From: Lentisphaeraceae bacterium
GTDB taxonomy: Bacteria > Verrucomicrobiota > Lentisphaeria > Lentisphaerales > Lentisphaeraceae
Assembly (NCBI GenBank): GCA_021232515.1
Contig: JAJPOQ010000053.1
Coordinates: 1-64,000, forward strand
Direction of reading: 5' to 3'
Length of the DNA stretch: 64,000 nucleotides
This document shows positions 50,756 through 60,301 of this stretch, in pieces (position 1 is the first letter of the stretch; every line of letters begins with the position of its first letter). The notes under the pieces were generated by a model. That model made no database searches and had not been told where the DNA came from. It saw only the letters and a program-made list of their open reading frames with translations. A program made the position numbers and the translations under genes.

Positions 50756-51472
50756 TTGATTGACCTCAGTCTTGTAGTAGATTGTCTGCAAAATAATAGA
50801 TGGATTAATTTTGTGAACTTGTGTAAAAATCTTGAATCGATAGCTCGAAAGTATTCTGAGGCAGCGCCTAGAAACAATACGTTCTGGTCTTCTTTCGATA
50901 CTCTTGATGATCTTTCGTTAAATGAATTCATGACTCTCTCTGCTGCGGCTCCACGCCGACTAGGAAGAAAGACCGTTGAATTTACGGAAGAAGAACAAAA
51001 TATACTCCAAGGCATCCACCCTACTCTAACTACTCAAACTCCTGGAAATCTCGGCAGAGTTTTACTCGCTGCGAAAGTTCAGTCTCCTGAGTGCGTTGAA
51101 GAAATGATTATCCGTGGTGGAGATGATGAACAAGCTGCTGTAGTTATCGCTCTAAACTTAAGGGACGATGCTGCTGTCTATAAAGATAAAGTTGTTCACG
51201 CCTGTAGAACCAACTCAACGATTGTTCACGGTGCCGTTTCACAAGACAATCCATACCCTGCAAAATATTTTGACGACCAAGCATTTAAACAACTTGTCAT
51301 AAAAACTATTTTCATGGGACTAGACTTTGATAAAATAACTAACCTTGAAAGCCGCTTCAATGGCGAGCTTGGCCAAAGTTTAACAGACTTTTTCGATGAA
51401 CGAAAAGCTGCTGGACGTTGGTTACCTGACTCTGTTTTAAAGTTTATGAAGAACAAAGGACTTTTAAAATGA
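50756..51472 (+). CDS. eboA: EboA-domain protein
   Basis: About 238 residues. The C-terminal half matches the EboA family as I recall it: ACRTNSTIVHGAVSQDNPYPAKYFDD, LVIKTIFMGLDFDKITNLESRFNGELG, and FDERKAAGRWLP; N-terminally APRRLGRKTVEF. Ebo proteins occur in clusters tied to export or periplasmic handling of precursors (first seen near the scytonemin pathway of cyanobacteria). The TTG start at 50756 lacks a ribosome site and may be wrong; a GTG at 50813 is an alternative. The stop overlaps the TatD-like gene (ATGA). Confidence 0.78.
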   Translation: MIDLSLVVDCLQNNRWINFVNLCKNLESIARKYSEAAPRNNTFWSSFDTLDDLSLNEFMTLSAAAPRRLGRKTVEFTEEEQNILQGIHPTLTTQTPGNLGRVLLAAKVQSPECVEEMIIRGGDDEQAAVVIALNLRDDAAVYKDKVVHACRTNSTIVHGAVSQDNPYPAKYFDDQAFKQLVIKTIFMGLDFDKITNLESRFNGELGQSLTDFFDERKAAGRWLPDSVLKFMKNKGLLK

Positions 51473-52359
51473 AATATTTCGATCCACACATCCACATGTC
51501 TTCTCGCACAACTGACGATTACATAAATATGTACAACTCAGGTATTCGTGCCGTTATCGAACCAGCTTTCTGGTTAGGTCAGCCGAGAACACATGCCGAG
51601 TCATTTGACGACTACTTCCAATCAATCACTGGATGGGAACCTTTTCGTGCCAGCCAATTCGGCATCCGTCACTTCTGCGCAATTTGCTTAAACTCTAAAG
51701 AAGCAAATAACGAAGAAATGGCTGAAAAAGTCATGGAAATGCTACCTAGATATTTAGAAAAAGATAATGTTGTCGCAGTTGGTGAGATTGGCTACGACGA
51801 TATGACCGATCTTGAACACCGCTACTTTAAGCAGCAGCTTGAACTTGCTAAAGAAATGCAGATGCCAGTCATCATCCATACTCCACACCGTGATAAAAAG
51901 AATGGTGTGAAAGCCACTATTGACCTTATCAATGACGTTGGTATAGACCAAGATCTAGTGATAATCGACCACAATACTGAAGAAACTCTTCCACTTGTTC
52001 TCGAAACAGATTGCTGGGCTGGACACACCATCTACCCAAGATCTAAAATGGATTCCGACCGTATGGCTCACTTAGTCAAAGAATACGGTACTAAAAAAAT
52101 CATCGTCAACTCATCTGCTGACTGGGGTGTAAGTAACCCTCTTGCTGTTCCATACACTGCGGACGTCATGCGCAAAGAAGGTATCTCAGAAGAAGACATC
52201 CATAAAGTTATGTGGTTGAACCCAATTGAGTTATACTCTAAATCAGGTGCTTTCACTGCAGAAGAACTCGAAGAAGAGATAGAGTTTGACCAAAGCGTTC
52301 TTTTCGAGGGTAACTCTGTACTTCGCGGTCAATCACCAGAGGTACGAAAGAACAGCTAA
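51469..52359 (+). CDS. TatD-family metal-dependent hydrolase (EboB-like)
   Basis: 296 residues, TIM-barrel metallohydrolase. Metal ligands: DPHIHM near the N-terminus, Glu in VAVGEIGYDD, His in VIIHTPHRDK, His in IIDHNTEETL, and Asp in NSSADWG. This long TatD variant follows EboA in ebo clusters, which makes EboB the best name. The reaction in the Ebo context is unknown. It overlaps both neighbours (ATGA upstream, TAATG downstream), forming a three-gene operon with an LptA-like gene. Confidence 0.83.
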   Translation: MKYFDPHIHMSSRTTDDYINMYNSGIRAVIEPAFWLGQPRTHAESFDDYFQSITGWEPFRASQFGIRHFCAICLNSKEANNEEMAEKVMEMLPRYLEKDNVVAVGEIGYDDMTDLEHRYFKQQLELAKEMQMPVIIHTPHRDKKNGVKATIDLINDVGIDQDLVIIDHNTEETLPLVLETDCWAGHTIYPRSKMDSDRMAHLVKEYGTKKIIVNSSADWGVSNPLAVPYTADVMRKEGISEEDIHKVMWLNPIELYSKSGAFTAEELEEEIEFDQSVLFEGNSVLRGQSPEVRKNS

Positions 52360-52865
52360 TGTTCAAAGCCTTTACACTTTGCTTTTCTATTTGTCTGGCC
52401 GCCTTTACACAAAAGGCTGCTGACAAAAAAGAAGAGAAGAAGGTTGATGAAGACCTCATCATTACTTCTCAACATCTCGACTACGACCATGCTAACCACC
52501 AAGCTATATTTAGCCTAAATGTAAAAGCTATAAATGGTGAGACAACCCTGACTTCTGATAAGATGACCTGTTACTTCAACAAAGATAATGACCCCTACCT
52601 CATTATTGCTGAAGGGAATGTCATAATTACTCGAGGTGACCATATCGCGACCTGTAACAAGTCGACTTATAAGATAAATGAAAAAGAAATAATTCTTAGA
52701 AGTCAGCCGAAACTTTTTGATGGCAATAATACGATCAAAGGCCGCATCATTACATTTTATGAAGATAAGCGAATTACACTTGTTGCCGACTCTGATGTTA
52801 TCTTAAAAGCTAAGCTTTCTGATAAAAAAGAAACTGAGCAAAAGAAAGATCCTAAGAAAAACTAA
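52359..52865 (+). CDS. LptA/OstA-like periplasmic protein
   Basis: 168 residues with a signal peptide (MFKAFTLCFSICLAAFTQKAA). The mature part has the OstA/LptA beta-strand repeat pattern: LIITSQHLDYDHANHQAIFSLNVKAINGETTLTSDKMTCYF, LIIAEGNVIITRGDHIATCNKSTYKINEKEIILR. LptA bridges lipopolysaccharide across the periplasm. The C-terminal tail is Lys-rich. It overlaps the EboB-like gene and shares a stop overlap with convergent legB. Whether it is the main LptA or a paralogue dedicated to this operon cannot be told. Confidence 0.78.
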   Translation: MFKAFTLCFSICLAAFTQKAADKKEEKKVDEDLIITSQHLDYDHANHQAIFSLNVKAINGETTLTSDKMTCYFNKDNDPYLIIAEGNVIITRGDHIATCNKSTYKINEKEIILRSQPKLFDGNNTIKGRIITFYEDKRITLVADSDVILKAKLSDKKETEQKKDPKKN

Positions 52866-53860
52866 ACGTTATAAATTCCAGCTTTATAAGCCTTAAGATT
52901 TTCTGGATTTTTAAACCACTCAATCGTCTCTGCTATTCCTTGAGAAAAAGTATACTTACTTTGCCAGTTTGTTAATGACTTTAAAAGTTCATTACTACCT
53001 AGCAACTGCATAACCTCACTCTTAGCAGGGCGAATCCTGTCTGGATCTTGAACGATCTTAGCCGATGGGTTTATCTGATCAATCAACTCTTGAGCTAATT
53101 GCCCCATGCTAACCTCTTCTTGTGTCGCTATATTTATTTCTTGACCAATTGTCTTATCTGATTCTGCAATAGAAATAAAACCTGAACACGTATCTTTGAC
53201 ATAGTTAAAGTCACGAGTCGGATCCAAAGAACCCATTTTTATTTCTTCATAACCATTCGCTAATTGACTGATAAGTGTTGGGATTATGGCTCTTGCTGAC
53301 TGCCTTGGTCCAAACGTATTGAATGGTCGAACTATCGTCACAGGCAAATCAAAAGACTTATAAAAAGACTCTGCCATTCTATCTGCACCTATTTTACTTG
53401 CGCTATAAGGTGACTGTCCTTGGAAAGGGTGTTTTTCATCTATAGGAACATATTGAGCTGTACCATATACTTCTGAAGTTGAAGTCACTAAAAGCTTCTC
53501 AATATCAAAGTCGCGGCAAGCCTGCAAAACATTTAAAGTTCCTTTGATATTCGTATCTATATATGAATCTGGTGAGTGATAACTATAAGGAATAGCAATA
53601 AGAGCAGCTAAGTGAAAAACAACATCGACTCCTTTCACTGCAGTTCTAACACCATTGGGATCTCGTATATCGCCACAAAAGACCTCTATCTGCGATAAAA
53701 CTTCAGGTTTAAGTGTATCCAGCCATCCCCATGAATTGAAAGAATTATAAAAGGTAAATGCCTTCACATCCGCCCCATGTGCCAAAAGAGACTCGACTAA
53801 GTGAGAGCCTATAAAACCGTCTGAACCAGTAACTAATACTTTTTTATTTTTTAGATTCAC
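52862..53860 (-). CDS. legB: NAD-dependent sugar-nucleotide 4,6-dehydratase, LegB-like
   Basis: 332 residues, extended SDR fold: NAD motif VTGSDGFIGSHL, and the active-site Tyr-x3-Lys in SPYSASKIGAD, preceded by TSTSEVYGT. The blocks YNSFNSWGWLDTL and FHLAALIAIPYSYHSPDSYIDTNIKGTLNV are characteristic of LegB, which acts on GDP- or UDP-linked N-acetylglucosamine in legionaminic-acid-type pathways. Other leg genes are absent here, so the final product is unknown. It overlaps the ATP-grasp/HAD gene by 17 bases. Confidence 0.88.
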   Translation of the reverse strand: MNLKNKKVLVTGSDGFIGSHLVESLLAHGADVKAFTFYNSFNSWGWLDTLKPEVLSQIEVFCGDIRDPNGVRTAVKGVDVVFHLAALIAIPYSYHSPDSYIDTNIKGTLNVLQACRDFDIEKLLVTSTSEVYGTAQYVPIDEKHPFQGQSPYSASKIGADRMAESFYKSFDLPVTIVRPFNTFGPRQSARAIIPTLISQLANGYEEIKMGSLDPTRDFNYVKDTCSGFISIAESDKTIGQEINIATQEEVSMGQLAQELIDQINPSAKIVQDPDRIRPAKSEVMQLLGSNELLKSLTNWQSKYTFSQGIAETIEWFKNPENLKAYKAGIYNV

Positions 53861-55502
53861 CTTTCAACATCCTTCTTAAATCTACTAATGAGTCTATCTC
53901 ATACTCTGCTTCATTTTCCGCTTGGTGAGCTAACTCTTTTGCATGTACTGAGCCATAACGATTTATCTTTAAACTGTGCATCCCAAGCTTGTTGGGAGCG
54001 ATAAAGTCTTTAGCCACATTATCAGCTACATAAACAGTTTTATCATAATCTAAGCCTAACCAACTATTCATAAGTTCATATGAACGCGGATGAGGCTTCC
54101 AATAATCTTTACCCAAACTGTCTGTAAAGATTTTGTGAGTAAAATATTTATCTAAACCAAGAGCATTCCATTTTGCTTCTTGAACTTCGTGCCAACCATC
54201 TGAGATAAGGCCTAGAGTATAACCATCTTTATAGAGTTCTTTTAAAATCTCAACGTCAACAAATGGCGATATACTGGGCTTGTGAGTTCTGTAAATTCTT
54301 ACAAGCTTCAGTATTTCAGACTCTTTTAGTTGTAGACCAAGACTCTTAAATACAGTTGAAAACAGATCCCCTCTCTCTCCATACTCAAAACGTCGCCTCA
54401 GCTCATCCTCTACATAAACCCCGTAGTTCTCCAAGCAATATTTGGCAACTTCTCTATAGCCGCTATAAACAAACTCCCTTTCAGGATAAAGAGTATCGTC
54501 CATATCAAAGATAACAGACTTAACTCCTGTAAGATCAGGCTCCTCTTTATTCGAATTTTTAGTTTTTATAAAAACAGAATCATCAAACCGACTCATGATC
54601 ATTCCATCTAAAACACCATCTTCCACACCTGGATCACGACCTTGAGTTTCATTTAAAATCCATAGTGGCCAATTGGCTCCTGCAGCGATTGTTAAAGGTA
54701 GCCCCCCACCCAATCGAGCATTTATCTCTATTAAGTAATATTGACCATCTTGCTCTTTAAACTGAATTGTTATCGGGCTGTTACACTTTAATGAATTAGC
54801 GATAGACATCGCTATTTCTTCAAGATCAGCTTTTCTTTCAACAACGCCTTTTGAAACCTCACCTCCACGTACAGATAATCTTTTACGTGGAATCGCCATT
54901 AAGGCTCCTCCGATCTTACTGCAGTACACATCTACCGTAAATTCTGGACCATCAATAAACTTTTCTAAAATAGGTTCTTCTACAGATAACAGGCTGGCTT
55001 CCAATTCAAAACGGTTATTCACCCTAGCAGCACCAATTGCTGAGCTCCCCTTTATAGGTTTCACAAATATAGGAAACTCTACGTCTCCACCTTGCTCAAG
55101 CTCTGCTGGTACAGTCACACCCATTTCTAGCATCGCTTTTTTCGTCAACTTCTTATCTGCACTCATGCTAATTATTTCTGAAGACGGTAAAAGAAGCTTA
55201 AGCTTTGGAAGTGCCTTACTGATTTCATTGCGAAGTTGATCTAAATAAACTAAATCCGGATCTATCGTAGGAATAACCAAATCAACTTTTTTCAATTTAC
55301 AAAAAGTCATGAACTCAGAATAAAAACTAGGGTCTGAAGAATGTGGAAAAAGTACTTTTTCATCGACGAATTGAAGAGCTGATGCAAGCGGAGATATATC
55401 CGAGCCAAAAACCAAGCCACCGCCAGGAAACTTAGATAAGACTCTTTTAAAAGACTTTACTAACTCACAGCGTCGACCAGCATTCAAAAACAATACATTC
55501 AT
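53844..55502 (-). CDS. ATP-grasp ligase fused to HAD hydrolase
   Basis: 552 residues. Residues 1-310 are an ATP-grasp enzyme of the carbamoyl-phosphate-synthase-like type: N-terminal VLFLNAGRRCELV, VIPTIDPDLV, FPIFVKPIKGSSAIGA, and the metal-binding LIEINARLGGG (257-267). Residues 326-548 are a HAD-superfamily phosphatase: IFDMDDTLYPE (D333, D335), LISDGW, YWKPHPRSYE (Lys) and VYVADNVAKDF. The two parts could make and dephosphorylate a peptide- or amide-modified sugar precursor. Overlap with legB suggests a role in surface-sugar synthesis. The exact reaction is unknown. Confidence 0.87.
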   Translation of the reverse strand: MNVLFLNAGRRCELVKSFKRVLSKFPGGGLVFGSDISPLASALQFVDEKVLFPHSSDPSFYSEFMTFCKLKKVDLVIPTIDPDLVYLDQLRNEISKALPKLKLLLPSSEIISMSADKKLTKKAMLEMGVTVPAELEQGGDVEFPIFVKPIKGSSAIGAARVNNRFELEASLLSVEEPILEKFIDGPEFTVDVYCSKIGGALMAIPRKRLSVRGGEVSKGVVERKADLEEIAMSIANSLKCNSPITIQFKEQDGQYYLIEINARLGGGLPLTIAAGANWPLWILNETQGRDPGVEDGVLDGMIMSRFDDSVFIKTKNSNKEEPDLTGVKSVIFDMDDTLYPEREFVYSGYREVAKYCLENYGVYVEDELRRRFEYGERGDLFSTVFKSLGLQLKESEILKLVRIYRTHKPSISPFVDVEILKELYKDGYTLGLISDGWHEVQEAKWNALGLDKYFTHKIFTDSLGKDYWKPHPRSYELMNSWLGLDYDKTVYVADNVAKDFIAPNKLGMHSLKINRYGSVHAKELAHQAENEAEYEIDSLVDLRRMLKGESKK

Positions 55503-55638
55503 TTACGACTATCCTTAGGAAAAAATTTTCTTTCAATAATCATCGCAAAACTTAGGCCAATATTTTTTACATTTATTCTGTCACTCTGTTCTTTAAATTG
55601 CGTTAGATCTCATATAACAGCTATCATTGGAGATAAAG

Positions 55639-56913
55639 ATGGATCAAATCATCAACAGAAGAAACTTCGTTAAAGCAGGAGCGGCAGTTTCTGCACTTGG
55701 CACTTTTACTAATACTACTTTCGGCCAAGACAAAGCAAATAGTACTTTAAATGTTGCCCTAATCGGCTGTGGTGGTCGTGGCCGTGGTGCTGCTGCCAAT
55801 GCACTAAATGCTGATCCAAATGTAAAACTCGTGGCAATTGCTGACGTTTTTCCTGAAAGACTCGACATAGCTGTCAACAGTTTAAAAAACTATGGTCACA
55901 GAGCCAAAATTGAAACGAAAAATATGTTCTCAGGTTTCGATGCATACCAAAAGGTTATGGATCTTAAAGAAGTAGATATAGTCATTTTAACTACACCTCC
56001 TCACTTCAGACCTCAACACATAGAAGCGGCTGTTAATGCTGGTAAACATATATTTGCAGAGAAGCCACTAGCTATCGACGTCGCCGGCTGCAAAAAAGTG
56101 ATGGACTCAGTTCAAAAGTGTAAAGCAAAAGGTTTAACTTTCGTTGCTGGATTCTGCTATCGTTTTGATAAGAAAAAGCAAGAAACTATAGCTAAAATCA
56201 ACTCTGGAGCAATAGGTCGCATGACCAACATTCAGTGTTCTTACAACACTGGTGGTCTGTGGATGTATCCACGCCAAGCTAATTGGGGTGACATGGAGTG
56301 GCAGATGAGAAACTGGCTCTACTTCACTTGGTTGTCTGGTGACCATATTGTCGAACAAGGCATCCACAATATCGATAAGATGGGTTGGGCTTTAGGTGAT
56401 ATAACTCCTGAATACGCTTATGGAATGGGCGGGCGTCAGTCTAGAGTTGGCGAAGACTATGGTCATGTTTACGACCACTTTTCAATTCAGTATAAGTTTG
56501 CCAACGGCATCTACACTAACTTTACATGTAGACAACAAAAAGGTACAGATGCATCTGTCTCCGACATCATCGTTGGTACTGACGGCTATGCAGACCTTAT
56601 GAAGCACCGCATCTACGACAACGAAGGAAAAGTTGTCTGGCGTTATAAAGGTGGTGCTATGAACATGTATGACGCAGAGCACGTTGAACTTATCAAAGGT
56701 ATAAGAAACGGCAAAGTTGTTAATAACGGCGACTATGCTTGTAACTCTACTGCGATGGGAATCATGGCTCGTATGTCTGCTTACACCGGTAAGAAAGTTA
56801 CTTGGGATATGCTAATGAACTCAAAAGAAGACTTAACTCCTAAAGCTTATGACTTAAATGCGTCTCTTGATCTACCTGAAGTAGCTCAACCTGGAATAAC
56901 TCCATTTGTCTAA
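55639..56913 (+). CDS. Tat-exported Gfo/Idh/MocA-family oxidoreductase (second copy)
   Basis: About 424 residues from ATG 55639 (GGAGA five bases before; a TTG at 55627 would start inside this site). Tat signal NRRNFVKAGAAVSALGTF, Rossmann motif VALIGCGGRGRGAA, cofactor motif AGKHIFAEKPLAIDV, and substrate-domain blocks NWGDMEWQMRNWLYF and HIVEQGIHNIDKMGWALG. These are typical of periplasmic planctomycete/Lentisphaerae members acting on complex sugars. It differs clearly from the first copy near the window start, so probably acts on another substrate. Single gene with its own terminator. Confidence 0.9.
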   Translation: MDQIINRRNFVKAGAAVSALGTFTNTTFGQDKANSTLNVALIGCGGRGRGAAANALNADPNVKLVAIADVFPERLDIAVNSLKNYGHRAKIETKNMFSGFDAYQKVMDLKEVDIVILTTPPHFRPQHIEAAVNAGKHIFAEKPLAIDVAGCKKVMDSVQKCKAKGLTFVAGFCYRFDKKKQETIAKINSGAIGRMTNIQCSYNTGGLWMYPRQANWGDMEWQMRNWLYFTWLSGDHIVEQGIHNIDKMGWALGDITPEYAYGMGGRQSRVGEDYGHVYDHFSIQYKFANGIYTNFTCRQQKGTDASVSDIIVGTDGYADLMKHRIYDNEGKVVWRYKGGAMNMYDAEHVELIKGIRNGKVVNNGDYACNSTAMGIMARMSAYTGKKVTWDMLMNSKEDLTPKAYDLNASLDLPEVAQPGITPFV

Positions 56914-56946
56914 ATCTTAGTAAATACTCGCACAACAAATAAAAAA

Positions 56947-56976
56947 CTGAGTCGCTAGCCACGGCTCAGATTTTTT
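56947..56976 (+). terminator. Terminator after the second oxidoreductase gene
   Basis: CTGAGTCG/CGGCTCAG stem (one G-U pair), 7-base loop, then A and T6. Confidence 0.85.
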
Positions 56977-56997
56977 ATGCTTTGATCAACTCTTGTA

Positions 56998-58329
56998 TTA
57001 CTTACCAACTTCAAAAAGGTAACGATTGACAAGATCCATGTAGTTAGTCTTCAATCGAATCAACTGAACTCGACTAGACTCAAGGTTATTCTGACTTCGG
57101 ATATACTCTAGTATATCTATCTCGCCGTTTTCCCAGCGATCTTTATAAAGCTCAATCAGTGTTTGATTAAGTTCGATACGCTGTTCCTGAATGGTGACAG
57201 ACAACGCAGTCTGTTCTATATCACGAGCCAAACCTCGAAGCAACCGAAATTTATCTTGACGCAAAATATAACGGTCTACTGTATTTTCATCCAAATTATT
57301 CTTACTTTGAGCTAATCGCGCACGATCTGTTCGTCGACCAAAGTCCCAACCGAAATTTAAAGATACAACTTGATCATCATTCCCTCCTAAGTGAGCATTA
57401 TCACCATCGGAGTTTCTAAAGTTCTGTTGAAAGCTCAAACTTAAATCGATCTGAGTTCTCTCTTTTTTAACTCTTAAGTCTCTATTTAAGATTTCTTTTG
57501 AAAGAGAATTATTGATAAACAACTCATCATTATCCTCTACATATTCCAAATCTTTATTTATATCAAATTTTAAAATCTCAAAATTAAACTCTTCATTTAT
57601 CGATATTTCCCCATCTGGCGACATCCCCATTAATACTTTAAGTTCGTCATAATTAGACTGAATAGTTCTCTCCGCACGAATCAAGTTCAATTCGTTCTGT
57701 GGAATCTCAATCTTAGCATTCGCTATATCTAACGGTTTATCTCTTTCTATAGCATGCTCTAAGTTTCTCTTTGCACTCTCAAGTCTTCTTTTTTCTACTG
57801 CCAAAGACTGCGTATTTTGAATTATATCATAGAAAATACTTTGTATCTCAGCGCGTATATTTCTCTTCTCACGTGCTAGCCTGTTTCTGTTAATTAACTC
57901 TTGAACTAAGCTGTCACGGTACCCTTGAAGGGTTTCTTCTAAAGAACCACCACCAAGCAATTGTTTTGATATAGCCAACGACAATGCAGAATCCTGAGTA
58001 TTATCCTGATCATCTGAATTCAATGATCCAGACGCGGCGATGTCAATACCACCTGGTAATTCTTGACTCAAAGTAACGTCAGATCTGTTTTCTTTAAACT
58101 CCAAGTTTCTCGAGGCTCCTCCGCTAATAGAGAGATCAAATACTGCTCGTTGTATCTGAGTATCATACTCAGAATTAGACAAGTTAAATAATCGTTTCTT
58201 GATTTCAGGAGAGTTTTTCAACGCATAATTATAACAATCTTCAACGGTTAAACCTTCTGTTTTTATCTTATCCTGAGCCCAAAGACTCACTGAAAAGAAA
58301 CTCACTAAAACTAAAATATTTTTAATCAC
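56998..58329 (-). CDS. TolC-family outer-membrane efflux protein
   Basis: 443 residues with a signal peptide (NILVLVSFFSVSLWAQ). Two OEP repeats are indicated by the long amphipathic helices (SAKRNLEHAIERDKPLDIANAKIEIPQNELNLIRAE, ELYKDRWENGEIDILEYIRSQNNLESSRVQL) and beta segments (FDLSISGGASRNL, SLNFGWDFGRRTDR). It forms the outer-membrane duct for the MacB-type transporter and adaptors encoded upstream in the same operon (8-bp overlap with the transporter gene). Confidence 0.87.
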   Translation of the reverse strand: MIKNILVLVSFFSVSLWAQDKIKTEGLTVEDCYNYALKNSPEIKKRLFNLSNSEYDTQIQRAVFDLSISGGASRNLEFKENRSDVTLSQELPGGIDIAASGSLNSDDQDNTQDSALSLAISKQLLGGGSLEETLQGYRDSLVQELINRNRLAREKRNIRAEIQSIFYDIIQNTQSLAVEKRRLESAKRNLEHAIERDKPLDIANAKIEIPQNELNLIRAERTIQSNYDELKVLMGMSPDGEISINEEFNFEILKFDINKDLEYVEDNDELFINNSLSKEILNRDLRVKKERTQIDLSLSFQQNFRNSDGDNAHLGGNDDQVVSLNFGWDFGRRTDRARLAQSKNNLDENTVDRYILRQDKFRLLRGLARDIEQTALSVTIQEQRIELNQTLIELYKDRWENGEIDILEYIRSQNNLESSRVQLIRLKTNYMDLVNRYLFEVGK

Positions 58330-60301
58330 TTTTTAATGCCTCCACAGGATTCATCGCTGCTGCGTTTCGAGCAGGGTAAAGTCCAAATACTAGACCAGTT
58401 ACGACCGAAGCCGCTACGGAGATTCCTACTAATGGAATCGAAAATACTATAGGTAAACCAATCGCTTGACTGGTTATAATGACGATTATCAATGCAAAAA
58501 GCACGCCAAATAAACCTCCAGTTACTGAGATGATCATTGACTCAGCTAGGAACTGGTAAAGTATATCTTTTTGAGTTGCTCCAACTGCGCGCCTGACGCC
58601 GATCTCACGGATCCGCTCATTTACTGTAGCTAACATGATATTCATGATACCAATACCACCAACAACTATCGAAATAGATGAAATAATAATGGTTAATAAA
58701 TCGAGCAATTTCTGTGATTGCTGCTTTTGCTTCAATAAGTCGAGAGGAATAACTATCTGATAATCCTCAACACCTGCATGTAAGTTTGCCAAAGTTCTCT
58801 TTAACGACTTACCAACTTTATAAAGCTGATCTTCGTTTGCCAATTGGAGCTGTATTTCGTCAAGTTCACTTCGAGTCTGTAAGTACGTTGTACGACTTTG
58901 GAGTGTTTCAAAAGGTATAAGAACATCGAAGTTGGTATCTTTTAAGCTACTTGCATCAAGTTCCTTAAGGTCGATATTTTTATTCTTTAAAACTCCCACA
59001 ACTTTGTAGGGGAAACCACCCATCAATAAAACCTGGCCTATAGGGTTTTTCACTTCGAGACGCTTTGCTAAGCCTGAGCCTATCACTGCAACTCTTGCAG
59101 CTTTAGCTTGATCGTAATCATCCAAACTTCGACCGAGTCCAATTTCATGATTATTCACTTTCAAATAGTCGCCGCCAACACCCAAAACTCGAGCGTTTAC
59201 CTTTTCACCTTTATAGAGCACATTCATCGGCGACTCACGCAAGTATGACTTGGCCAATATACCGTCGATATTTGCAGTCAAAGCACTTAAGTCTTTTCTA
59301 TTTAAACCCGCTGAGCCTTGCCGCCTTGCTTGCAGTAGAGTTTCGTTTTCCAAGCGGTTATCTATGACCTTCACCAAATTCGCACCAAGTGCTCGTATTT
59401 GATCAGCCTGTTTCTGTTTGGAACCCAACGAAAATGATGACATGGCGATAACCGATGCAACACCAATAATTATCCCCAGCATAGTCAAAAAGCTTCGCAT
59501 CTTATGTGGTAGCAAACCTTCTCGAAGTCCAATGATAAAAAGATCCAAAAATGACAGGCCGCCCAGAGACTGAATTTTCCCATCTTTCATTTTACCTTTA
59601 GCAGCTTTTTTGCCGCGAACATCGTCGACTATGTGGCCATCTTTAACGACAATCTTACGAGTACCTTGTTCTGCTAAAACAGAATCGTGAGTTACCATGA
59701 TGATCGTGTGACCTTGATCATTTAACTCATGCAAGAGATCCATTATCTCTTTACCTGTCTTCGAGTCCAAAGCACCAGTAGGTTCATCTGCCATAAGTAT
59801 GTCTGGATTATTCACTAAAGCTCTAGCTATGGCAATACGCTGATTTTGACCACCGGACAATTGAGTCGGTCGGTGATCCAAACGCTCTTCAAGGCCGGTC
59901 ATAGTCGCATACTTACTAGCTTTATCGATTCGCTCGGCTTTATCGACTCCACTGTAGGCCAGAGGAAGCGCGACATTTTCCACAACAGTTAATTCATTTA
60001 ATAAATTAAACTGTTGAAAAACAAAACCAATTCGCTGATTTCGAAGTGCCGCGTACTCATCGTCCGACAAGTCTGAAACTTCTTGATTTCCTAAAATAAA
60101 ACTGCCATCTGTTGGCTTATCCAACAAACCAAGGATGTGCATCAAAGTGGATTTACCTGAACCAGAGCTACCGACAATCATCACAAATTCGCCAGGCATG
60201 ATCTCAAGGTCGACACCATCAAGAGCTTTTACAGTATGCTCTCCCATTGTGTAGTGTCTTTTAAGTTTTGAAACCTTAATTAAAGGTTTAGCTTCGCTCA
60301 T
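58322..60301 (-). CDS. MacB-like ABC transporter (ATPase-permease fusion)
   Basis: 659 residues. ATPase about 8-235: Walker A GSSGSGKST (44-52), Q-loop FVFQQFN, signature LSGGQNQRIAIARAL, Walker B ILMADEP, switch His in VTHD. First membrane span about 270-290, then the large periplasmic domain (about 290-530; MacB_PCD), and three spans at the end with the FtsX signature NERIREIGVRRAVGAT and GLYPARNAAAMNPVEAL. Such transporters move peptides, lipids or antibiotics from the periplasm through TolC. Start overlaps the adaptor stop (ATGA). Confidence 0.92.
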   Translation of the reverse strand: MSEAKPLIKVSKLKRHYTMGEHTVKALDGVDLEIMPGEFVMIVGSSGSGKSTLMHILGLLDKPTDGSFILGNQEVSDLSDDEYAALRNQRIGFVFQQFNLLNELTVVENVALPLAYSGVDKAERIDKASKYATMTGLEERLDHRPTQLSGGQNQRIAIARALVNNPDILMADEPTGALDSKTGKEIMDLLHELNDQGHTIIMVTHDSVLAEQGTRKIVVKDGHIVDDVRGKKAAKGKMKDGKIQSLGGLSFLDLFIIGLREGLLPHKMRSFLTMLGIIIGVASVIAMSSFSLGSKQKQADQIRALGANLVKVIDNRLENETLLQARRQGSAGLNRKDLSALTANIDGILAKSYLRESPMNVLYKGEKVNARVLGVGGDYLKVNNHEIGLGRSLDDYDQAKAARVAVIGSGLAKRLEVKNPIGQVLLMGGFPYKVVGVLKNKNIDLKELDASSLKDTNFDVLIPFETLQSRTTYLQTRSELDEIQLQLANEDQLYKVGKSLKRTLANLHAGVEDYQIVIPLDLLKQKQQSQKLLDLLTIIISSISIVVGGIGIMNIMLATVNERIREIGVRRAVGATQKDILYQFLAESMIISVTGGLFGVLFALIIVIITSQAIGLPIVFSIPLVGISVAASVVTGLVFGLYPARNAAAMNPVEALKSD

